Shown: piece by piece, positions 1 to 5,498 of the stretch
How the letters are laid out: the number at the start of each line of letters is the position of its first letter
How positions within the stretch are numbered: position 1 is the first letter of the stretch
Assembly (NCBI GenBank): GCA_029263275.1
Contig: JAJCXU010000623.1
Span: 1-6,269 of the forward strand
DNA: 6,269 bases
Origin: Ilumatobacter sp.
Lineage (GTDB): Bacteria; Actinomycetota; Acidimicrobiia; Acidimicrobiales; Ilumatobacteraceae
Direction: 5' to 3'
The notes under the pieces: model-generated
Seen by the model: the letters and a program-made list of their open reading frames with translations, nothing else
What the model was told of the DNA's origin: nothing
The model's database searches: none
Program-made: the position numbers and the translations under genes

Positions 1-492
1 GGCCCCGTAGGTGACGTCGATCTGACCGAGGTTGGCCCCTTGTGCCGGCAGACTGACGGTCACGGCATTCGGCACGGTCTGGCCACCGACGAAGTTCAAC
101 GATGATGTCGATGGGGCACCCGTCGCGTCGCCAGGTCGCACGGAGAGAAACCCGCCGGCTGACGGCGCGACCACGGTGACGTTGAGCAACACGCCGTTGG
201 CGCTTGCAGGGACGACGACCTGTTGGCTGCGGGTTTGGGTTGCTTCGACATACGTCTCGATCTGCCCGGTGATCTGCAGCTTGCGCGGGGTCTTGCCGAC
301 GAACTGCCCGGTCAAGCCGACGTCCACACGGGTGTCGAGCACGCGCGTCGGTTCGATGGTGACGATGTTCGACTCGCCGGCGATGGCATGCACCGTTCCC
401 GAATCATTGCTGACCTGCACTCCGGTCGCAGCGGCGACCAAGGCGATGACGATCAGCAGTGTGGATCGTGCCGAGATGTTGATCGTGATCAT
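1..492 (-). CDS. Exported cell-surface protein with LDTR / LNFVGGQTVPNAV repeat module (partial, 3' end outside window)
   Basis: The minus-strand frame is open from an ATG at 492-490 to the window edge (164 codons) and continues beyond it. The N-terminus has a hydrophobic stretch (about residues 11-23, LLIVIALVAAA) after a short Arg-containing start. A possible signal-peptidase site lies after VHA near residue 36, so it is predicted to be secreted. The mature part begins with IEPTRVLDTR (46-55), continues with VPASANGVLLNVTVVAPSAG (95-114), then LNFVGGQTVPNAVTVSL (132-148). This order is typical of a module found in actinobacterial, especially acidimicrobial, surface proteins, often followed by an Asp-Val-x-Gly-Tyr segment that would lie beyond the window. 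No catalytic motif is visible. The start overlaps the stop of the upstream protease gene (ATGA), which implies operon membership and translational coupling. The biochemical role is unknown. Confidence 0.82.
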   Translation of the reverse strand, partial: MITINISARSTLLIVIALVAAATGVQVSNDSGTVHAIAGESNIVTIEPTRVLDTRVDVGLTGQFVGKTPRKLQITGQIETYVEATQTRSQQVVVPASANGVLLNVTVVAPSAGGFLSVRPGDATGAPSTSSLNFVGGQTVPNAVTVSLPAQGANLGQIDVTYGA

Positions 493-2147
493 GATGCTGC
501 GACGTCGAAGGTGTCGAACAGGGTGTCGAGCGCAGCGACGTCGGCAGCCGTGACGGTCTGTACCCCGAGGAGCGCCAGGTAGCTGCCGTCTGCCGGTGTC
601 GCAGCGACGATGACGTTCAGCGTTGCGCCACCACCACACGCCGGATAGATCGCGAACTTCCCGGTGAACTTCTGGTCGCTGTAGGTGTCGATGACGGGTT
701 CCCCGCACTCACCCGGGGCCGGGGCGAACTGTGCCAGTGCGCCGTCGACATCCGTGGCCCCTGGGATCGCGGTCAGGAACATTCCCGGCGTCTCGAAGCT
801 GTCACCGAATGCGACGATGTCAGGTGCGGCGATCAAGAACGGCAGCACCGTGCCGTCATCGAGCGTGACCGGCTCGCCCGACACCTGAGCCCACGCAGCG
901 GGGGCGCTGATCGTCAGGGTCCCCGAGTTGTCGACCAAGGTGACGAAGTCGGCATAGGGGCCGTCCGCAGCTGGTGGAGGCTCGGCAGCCTGGTTGTCTG
1001 GCGCCTCGACGGATTCCTCGACGCTTGCGGCGAGTGAGAAGGAGAGTTCGAGTTCGCCGTCGCTGCGCAACTCACCTGCCAGCACCTCGTTGGTGTCGAA
1101 GCGCAGCACCTCGACAGCGATCGGCTTGTCCTCGCCTGCCGTTCGGAGGACATCGCAGTAGCTGCTCATCGTCCCGTCCGTCGCCATCGGGAGCCCGTTG
1201 AGCTTGGTGATGATGTCACCAGCAACGATGCCAAGGTTGGCTGCGGGCGTTCCCGGAGCGACTCCCGCAACCCAGATGCCCGACAGGCTTCCGTCGTCGC
1301 TGACGATGGCTGAACCGTTGACGCCGATCGATTCGAAGTCGCCGTTGCGGAGTAGCTCGACGACGGGCTGCGCCAGGTCGGCGCCGATCGCGAAGAACTG
1401 GTCGGTGCTGCCGGCACCGGAACCCTTGGCGTAGTTGACGCCGACGACGGTGCCGTCGTCGGTGACGAGGGCACCGCCAGAGTTGCCCGGCTGGATACTC
1501 GCGTCGTGCTCGACAGTCGAGTCGATTGACGCCCAGCCGGTGTCGCCGAGGCCCTTGGCTTTCGAGACGATGCCCTTGGTCAACGTGTATTCCGGATCGC
1601 CCAGCGGGAAGCCTGCGGCGTACACGCTGAGGCCCGGATCGACGGCGCCGTCGTACCACGACAGGGCCTGGAGGGGTGCCGACTCGTTGATGTCGATCAC
1701 GGCGAGGTCGTTGCATTCCGAGACCCCGAGGACGCGGGCGTTGTAGCTCGATGTGTTGTCGCCGCCGACGAATACCTCCAGAGTCGCGGCGCCGGTGACG
1801 ACGTGGTTGTTCGTCACCGCGAGGCCGTCGGAGCTGATGATGAAGCCGCTTCCGGACCCTGCTCCGGCGAGTACCCCGACTTCGGGGTCGCGGAACGAGC
1901 CCTGGGCAACGATGCGGATCACGCGGGTTTTGATGTCCTCGAACGACGACACCGACGCAGCCACGGTGGCTTCCGGGGTCGTGGGGGTGGGGGCCGGGGC
2001 CGGATCATCTGAGGCCGGGGGAGCGCCGGGGGTGGTCGACGTCGGTGCGGGCACATCGTCAGCGGTTCCGGCGTCGTCTGAACCGCCGCAAGCTGCGACA
2101 AGTCCGATCAGGGAGAACATGGCAACGGTAGGGCGAAGCGACCTCAT
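489..2147 (-). CDS. HtrA/DegP-like S1C serine protease, lipoprotein, with PDZ domain
   Basis: This 552-residue protein is predicted to be membrane-anchored and to act outside the cell membrane in protein quality control or regulated proteolysis. Residues 1-20 form a lipoprotein signal ending in LVAAC, so Cys20 would be the lipidated residue. A Pro/Thr/Ala/Asp-rich linker spans about 25-65. The trypsin-like domain covers about 70-270. His115 in TNNHVV, Asp147 in CNDLAVI and Ser223 in QPGNSGGAL form an intact catalytic triad, so it should be active. A PDZ domain (about 285-350, AGVAPGTPAANLGIVAGDII) follows, then an acidic/Pro linker (about 375-398). The final 150 residues (399-552) form a domain I do not recognise, with Cys481 and Cys504 that could pair. 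The ATG at 2147 fits the lipoprotein signal and a -10-like hexamer 6 nt upstream. The next gene starts within its stop codon. The family call is strong; the substrate is unknown. Confidence 0.93.
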   Translation of the reverse strand: MRSLRPTVAMFSLIGLVAACGGSDDAGTADDVPAPTSTTPGAPPASDDPAPAPTPTTPEATVAASVSSFEDIKTRVIRIVAQGSFRDPEVGVLAGAGSGSGFIISSDGLAVTNNHVVTGAATLEVFVGGDNTSSYNARVLGVSECNDLAVIDINESAPLQALSWYDGAVDPGLSVYAAGFPLGDPEYTLTKGIVSKAKGLGDTGWASIDSTVEHDASIQPGNSGGALVTDDGTVVGVNYAKGSGAGSTDQFFAIGADLAQPVVELLRNGDFESIGVNGSAIVSDDGSLSGIWVAGVAPGTPAANLGIVAGDIITKLNGLPMATDGTMSSYCDVLRTAGEDKPIAVEVLRFDTNEVLAGELRSDGELELSFSLAASVEESVEAPDNQAAEPPPAADGPYADFVTLVDNSGTLTISAPAAWAQVSGEPVTLDDGTVLPFLIAAPDIVAFGDSFETPGMFLTAIPGATDVDGALAQFAPAPGECGEPVIDTYSDQKFTGKFAIYPACGGGATLNVIVAATPADGSYLALLGVQTVTAADVAALDTLFDTFDVAAS

Positions 2148-2153
2148 CGTTCG

Positions 2154-2159
2154 ACCGTA
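2154..2159 (-). promoter_or_regulatory. Candidate -10 element of the protease gene (leaderless)
   Basis: On the minus strand the hexamer TACGGT is followed by 6 nt (CGAACG) and then the protease ATG at 2147. With normal -10 to +1 spacing, transcription would begin at the A of the start codon, giving a leaderless mRNA. No Shine-Dalgarno sequence is visible, and no convincing -35 hexamer lies at 16-18 nt, so an activator may be needed. Support comes from the same arrangement at the other three independent gene starts in the window. Confidence 0.5.
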
Positions 2160-2181
2160 CGAATCGAGGCGAGGGAGCGCA

Positions 2182-2197
2182 TCGGCAGAATTGCCGA
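2182..2197. promoter_or_regulatory. Palindrome TCGGCA-GAAT-TGCCGA, possible operator
   Basis: A perfect 6-bp inverted repeat with a 4-bp centre lies in the 76-bp gap between the LuxR-type regulator gene and the protease gene. If the protease transcript starts at 2147, the palindrome spans about -35 to -50, with its centre near -42.5, a usual place for an activator or repressor site. No T-run follows on the minus strand, so it is a poor intrinsic terminator for the regulator gene. The bound protein is unknown; the adjacent LuxR-type regulator is one candidate. Confidence 0.3.
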
Positions 2198-2223
2198 GAT
2201 CGGTACCTACTTGTGGTGATCGG

Positions 2224-4983
2224 TCAGCTGCTGCGTCGGTCGGATAGTCCGACCATGCGGGTCAGTTCGACCCGATTGCGAATGTCGAGCTTGCGGAATA
2301 TCGATCGGAGGTGAGCGTCGACGGTACGGACGCTCACGAACAGTGCCTCCGCCGCTTCGCCGTTGGTACGGCCAGCCGCGACAGCGACAGCGACGCGGAC
2401 CTCGGCGGGGGTGAGGTCGGCCAGCCCCACGCTCGGGTCACTCGAGGACTTCGTGACCGCTTCGGACCGGGCAGCAAACGGTCGGGCGCCGAGGCGACGA
2501 AATTGTGAGATGAGTTCGGGCATGTCGATGCTCTCAGCCAGGCCGTTTTCGGCGAGCAGCAGCCGCGCTCGGGCGCCCTCGAAGGGTGCGCCGAGTTCGT
2601 CGAACAACGCCAGTGCTCGTTCGACGTCGTCAGCCGGTGGTGGGCCGCCGTTCGTCCGTGCGGTGTGAAGCGCGCGGGCCAGCCACCCAACAGCGCCCGT
2701 CCACAGCCGATCGGTGTGTTGGTGCTGCTCGAGGAGCCGGACGCTGAGTGCTCCGAGCGCGTCGTCATCGCCCACGGCGCAAAGTGCGTCGATGTGGTCG
2801 ATGTCGATCCACGTCGCACCTGCCTCTCGGCCCCCACCAGCCTCGGCTTTGTGCTGGATCAGGCCGACCTGCGTCAACGCGTCGTGCGGGCGACCGTCAG
2901 CGATTGCCACGGTGATGAGCGCCCCACGGGCCATGGCTTCGGCGGTGAACAACTGGTTGTCGGAGAGGTTGGCGATGGCGACTTCAGCGCACGCTGTTGC
3001 CTCGGCATCGCCCCGCGCTGCCTGCAGCCGGGCTCGAACCGCGAGTTGCAGTGTCGTGCCCAGACTGACGCGGCCGGGGACGATGTCGACCACAGCGCTG
3101 GCCCGGCTCATCGAGCTGGCCCATCTGCCACGACGACGGTCGATCTCGGCCAGGCAACCGGTGGTGAAGTCCGCGATGGCGACGGCGCCCCGTTTGTGCG
3201 CTTCGCTGTGCAGGTCGGACAGGACGTCGTCGGCGGCGTCCCAGTCGTCGATGACCATCTGCGCCCACCCGACGAGTTGCAGCAGATTGAGGGAGTCAGT
3301 CGGGAGTTTCTCCGGGGGGAACCCGCCGAGCATCCACAACAGCTCGATGTCCTGGCATGCCTCGGGATCAGCCAGTGCCTCGAGGCTCCGCGGGACCTCG
3401 CCGGCGACGATTCGCACGAAGGCTCGCGCTGCGCGCAGCGCGATGCTCAGTGGCGTCGTGGGGTCCGACACGGTCTGCTCGCGAATGCGCACTGCGTCGT
3501 CGACGACGTCTCGCGCCAGGTCGATCTCGGCGGCGAGACATGCTTCGAACACGCAGCTGAGGCGAAGTGCCGTGGCGAGGTTGGCCGATGACGATTCGAC
3601 TGCCCGAGCCTCGTCGAGCAGCACTCGAATCGTGTGCAGCGCCGGTGTGTCCCAGCTCTCGGCCCACCGCTTCATTTTCACTGCCTGGGCTCGGCGCACG
3701 GCGTCGACCTGGCACGCTGCAGCCAGATCCGCGGTGCGGCCTGCTTCGCTGGGATGGTCGCCGTACCACCAGGCGCTCGCCGACTGCAGCAGTCGATCAG
3801 CTCGCGCCGCGTTGCGTGACGTCAAGCGAGCTGCGGCTTCGAAGGCCCGCGCTGCTTCGATGGGCGACCCGCGATCGAAGGCGCGTTGGGCCGTCGCGTC
3901 GACGAGGTCGGCGACGTCATCGTCGAACCCGTCAGCGGCGAGGGCGAGTTGCCATGCAGCATGGTCTGCGTTGTCGCTCGCTCTTGCCAACGTTGTTCGG
4001 ATGGTGCGATGTCTGCTTGAGGCGGCCGCGCTCTCCGCGATCGTGCGGTAGTGCGGGTGCACGAATCGAGGCGCGGTTCCGCCCGCGACGAGCGCCGCAT
4101 CGCGAGCAGGGCCGAGTGCATCCAAGAGGGGCGTTGATCCGTCGACTTGCAGATCTGACCAGACGGCGTGGAGGTCATCTCCGTCGTGTGCAACGGCGAG
4201 GAGGAAGAGAGCAGCCTGGGTGGTTGGTGGCAACGCGCCCACGCGATGTCGAATCGCAGACTCGACGGCATGATCGTCGAAGTGGTCGGAGTGTTCGCCG
4301 ATTCGGTGCGTGAGTTCTGTGGGCGTTGATGCGCTCGCCGCGAATTCGATGACCGCGAGGGGGTTTCCAGCGGTGAGCCCTTGCACGGTGGCACCGTCGA
4401 CCCCGGCCGCCGGGAACCGATCTTCGAGGAGCGCCGCCGTCTCTGTCGAAGACAGCCCGCTGACCGGAATCGTTCGACCGCGAGTCGTCATCGGACCGGT
4501 GTCGTTGCGTTCGACGACGAGAGTCACCGGTGCGTCGTCGCCGAGTCGGCGCAGCGCAAACGCGATGATTCGACGCGATGTCTCGTCGATCCAGTGGGCA
4601 TCGTCGATCACGAGGAAACCGCCGACCGCTCCGAACGAGTCGAGTGCGGTGATCAGTGCCCCGCCGACCATGAGTTCCGGGGTCGGCTCGCCGCTCGTGA
4701 GCATCTCGAGCAGCGTGGCGGTCGAAGTGTCTCCTTCGACCACTCCGTCCAACCTGCGGACCAGTTGATCGATGCCCGCGAGGGCGAGTGGCTGTTCGAT
4801 CTCGGTGCCGACAACTCTCACCGTCGAATCGGTCGGCCAGATTTCCAGCGCACGAGCGGTGACCTCGCTCTTTCCGATGCCGGCAGGCCCGGTCAGTGTG
4901 ATCACCGGGGATCGCAGGCCGCGCTGGTCCTTCGCGTCGTCCAGCTCCGCAACAAGCGCCTGGATATCCCCCTGTTGCGACAC
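2224..4983 (-). CDS. LuxR-family transcriptional regulator with N-terminal STAND/AAA-type ATPase (MalT-like, LAL class)
   Basis: This 919-residue protein has the LAL-regulator layout: an ATPase switch, a long helical sensor region and a C-terminal DNA-binding domain. Walker A is GPAGIGKS at 32-39 and Walker B is FLVIDDAHWID at 123-133. The GLTAGNPLAV segment near 202-211 matches the conserved GNP motif of this ATPase type. About 330-840 is Ala/Leu/Arg-rich helical sequence consistent with TPR-like repeats that would bind an effector or inhibitor. The LuxR HTH starts near residue 857 (LTPAEVRVAVAVAAGRTNGE), with recognition-helix sequence SVRTVDAHLRSIFRKL. The start is GTG at 4983. It is the only ATG/GTG/TTG in frame downstream of the TGA at 5044-5046, and it has a -10-like hexamer 7 nt upstream. 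There is no response-regulator receiver domain. By family rule it is an ATP-dependent activator; the ligand and target genes cannot be read from the sequence. Confidence 0.93.
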   Translation of the reverse strand: MSQQGDIQALVAELDDAKDQRGLRSPVITLTGPAGIGKSEVTARALEIWPTDSTVRVVGTEIEQPLALAGIDQLVRRLDGVVEGDTSTATLLEMLTSGEPTPELMVGGALITALDSFGAVGGFLVIDDAHWIDETSRRIIAFALRRLGDDAPVTLVVERNDTGPMTTRGRTIPVSGLSSTETAALLEDRFPAAGVDGATVQGLTAGNPLAVIEFAASASTPTELTHRIGEHSDHFDDHAVESAIRHRVGALPPTTQAALFLLAVAHDGDDLHAVWSDLQVDGSTPLLDALGPARDAALVAGGTAPRFVHPHYRTIAESAAASSRHRTIRTTLARASDNADHAAWQLALAADGFDDDVADLVDATAQRAFDRGSPIEAARAFEAAARLTSRNAARADRLLQSASAWWYGDHPSEAGRTADLAAACQVDAVRRAQAVKMKRWAESWDTPALHTIRVLLDEARAVESSSANLATALRLSCVFEACLAAEIDLARDVVDDAVRIREQTVSDPTTPLSIALRAARAFVRIVAGEVPRSLEALADPEACQDIELLWMLGGFPPEKLPTDSLNLLQLVGWAQMVIDDWDAADDVLSDLHSEAHKRGAVAIADFTTGCLAEIDRRRGRWASSMSRASAVVDIVPGRVSLGTTLQLAVRARLQAARGDAEATACAEVAIANLSDNQLFTAEAMARGALITVAIADGRPHDALTQVGLIQHKAEAGGGREAGATWIDIDHIDALCAVGDDDALGALSVRLLEQHQHTDRLWTGAVGWLARALHTARTNGGPPPADDVERALALFDELGAPFEGARARLLLAENGLAESIDMPELISQFRRLGARPFAARSEAVTKSSSDPSVGLADLTPAEVRVAVAVAAGRTNGEAAEALFVSVRTVDAHLRSIFRKLDIRNRVELTRMVGLSDRRSS

Positions 4984-4990
4984 AAGGCCG

Positions 4991-4996
4991 ATCGTA
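4991..4996 (-). promoter_or_regulatory. Candidate -10 element of the LuxR-family regulator gene (leaderless)
   Basis: On the minus strand TACGAT is followed by 7 nt and the GTG start at 4983, which fits a leaderless transcript. A weak -35-like CGGACA (plus positions 5015-5020) lies 18 nt further upstream and matches four of six consensus positions. No Shine-Dalgarno sequence is visible. This supports the GTG start for the regulator. Confidence 0.5.
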
Positions 4997-5068
4997 GTGA
5001 TCGTGTCGCTGGCGTGTCCGACCTTTGCGTTCCACCGGGCGCCTCACATCCACTCCGGGCGATGAGAT

Positions 5069-5087
5069 CGGAACACTCGCGGAACAC
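5069..5087. promoter_or_regulatory. Direct repeat CGGAACAC x2 with 11-bp period, possible activator site
   Basis: CGGAACAC occurs at 5069-5076 and again at 5080-5087, separated by TCG, so the copies repeat every 11 bp, about one helical turn. The pair lies between the divergent regulator and selenoprotein genes, at about -55 to -37 relative to the predicted selenoprotein start of transcription at 5124. MalT-type regulators are known to bind directly repeated short sites, and a MalT-like gene is adjacent, but the link is inference. I saw no further copy in the window. Confidence 0.3.
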
Positions 5088-5111
5088 GGCGGGCTGTCGA
5101 GCGCGCTGCTC

Positions 5112-5117
5112 TACAAT
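5112..5117 (+). promoter_or_regulatory. Candidate -10 element of the selenoprotein gene (leaderless)
   Basis: TACAAT, close to the TATAAT consensus, is followed by 6 nt (CGGGTG) and then ATG at 5124. The spacing puts +1 on the A of the ATG, indicating a leaderless mRNA and favouring ATG 5124 over the GTG at 5121 or other upstream in-frame starts. No good -35 is seen at 16-18 nt; the CGGAACAC direct repeat sits just upstream of that position. Confidence 0.55.
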
Positions 5118-5123
5118 CGGGTG

Positions 5124-5441
5124 ATGGACATCGAGATGACCGATGATGCGCGCAAGGTCTTGGAGAAGAAGGGCGGCACGATGTCGATCGACTTCATCCG
5201 CCCCACCGGTTGAGGCAAAGTCGCTGAGGTGTCGGTCGACACCAACGTCAAGAACAAGAACCTTGCTCCGTATCGTCGCCTGCGCCACGACGACTTCCGA
5301 ATCCTGATCACGCCACAACTCGTCGGGATGGTCGAGACGATGCGGATCACCACGAAGGGCAAGGTCTCCAAATCGCTCAGCGTCGAATTCCAAGCCGCGC
5401 CCGGCGCAGCTGGTGCCGACGGTGACGCCTGCTGCACCTGA
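5124..5441 (+). CDS. HesB/IscA-like selenoprotein (in-frame TGA read as Sec30; C-terminal Cys-Cys)
   Basis: Read through one TGA at 5211-5213, the frame from ATG 5124 to TGA 5439-5441 encodes 105 residues, the usual size of an A-type Fe-S carrier. Residues 3-30 (IEMTDDARKVLEKKGG, then MSIDFIRPTG-U) match the IscA/HesB N-terminus, and Sec30 sits in Gly-U-Gly where IscA has its first cluster-ligand Cys (GCSG). The later segment DDFRILITPQLVGMVETMRI (56-75) fits the family's beta-helix core, and GKVSKSLSVEF (79-89) its last strand. The C-terminus is GDACCT, with adjacent Cys103-Cys104 instead of CGCG. HesB-related families with Sec aligned to this Cys are known, including one noted for a CC motif. 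A hairpin just after the TGA can serve as SECIS. Canonical Fe-S delivery is doubtful; a redox or selenium/metal-binding role is possible. If TGA were a true stop, only a 29-residue peptide would be made. The genome must also carry selA, selB, selC and selD. Confidence 0.85.
5211..5243 (+). promoter_or_regulatory. Sec-encoding TGA codon and candidate bacterial SECIS hairpin
   Basis: The TGA is at 5211-5213. A perfect 6-bp stem GGTGTC (5228-5233) / GACACC (5238-5243) closes a GGTC tetraloop (5234-5237). The first loop G lies 20 nt after the TGA. Bacterial SECIS elements are known to lie inside the coding sequence just downstream of the UGA, with a short stem, a small loop and a G among the first loop positions, and this hairpin meets those rules. 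SelB charged with Sec-tRNA would bind it. Short GC-rich hairpins also arise by chance here, so position and loop, rather than stem alone, carry the argument. Confidence 0.65.
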
Positions 5442-5486
5442 ACTGGGCAGACGCCGCCCGGTCATCAGCGTTCGCCTGGCTGTCAC

Positions 5487-5492
5487 TAGGTT
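5487..5492 (+). promoter_or_regulatory. Candidate -10 element of the metallo-hydrolase gene (leaderless)
   Basis: TAGGTT fits TANNNT and is followed by 6 nt (TGGTTG) and the ATG at 5499, placing +1 on the start codon. It lies in the 57-bp gap after the selenoprotein stop, so the hydrolase may have its own promoter as well as read-through from the selenoprotein gene. No -35 is clear. The AGG within the hexamer could act as a weak Shine-Dalgarno 8 nt from the ATG, an alternative reading. Confidence 0.4.
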
Positions 5493-5498
5493 TGGTTG

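Noticed and set aside
32..553. 173-residue plus-strand ORF at the window start
   Set aside because: It is antisense to the exported surface protein, whose minus frame has a signal peptide and known module motifs.
2665..4313. Long plus-strand ORFs (308, 445 and 248 residues) opposite the regulator gene
   Set aside because: All are antisense to an intact 919-residue LuxR-family ATPase with Walker and HTH motifs; they show Arg/Ser/Ala-rich shadow composition and no domains.
5025..5213. 62-residue plus-strand ORF starting at TTG 5025 and ending at the TGA
   Set aside because: Its last 29 residues are the N-terminus of the selenoprotein; the upstream part has no family similarity and would include the promoter. 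ATG 5124 with a -10 at correct spacing is the better start.
5211..5213. TGA as an ordinary stop or pseudogene mutation
   Set aside because: The frame continues to a sensible end with family-like sequence, the codon matches the known Sec/Cys site, and a SECIS-like hairpin follows. A sequencing error or recent nonsense mutation cannot be fully excluded.
5111..5437. 108-residue minus-strand ORF opposite the selenoprotein
   Set aside because: It is antisense to a frame with clear HesB/IscA-like sequence on both sides of the TGA, and has no recognisable domain; treated as a shadow.
5445..5459. GGGC...GCCC hairpin after the selenoprotein as a terminator
   Set aside because: The stem has only 4 bp with a 7-nt loop and no T-run follows, so an intrinsic terminator is not supported.
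4902..5486. 194-residue minus-strand ORF spanning the regulator start, divergent region and selenoprotein
   Set aside because: It covers two promoters and overlaps two better-supported genes; its sequence is Arg-rich and low in domain signal, typical of an antisense frame in high-GC DNA.
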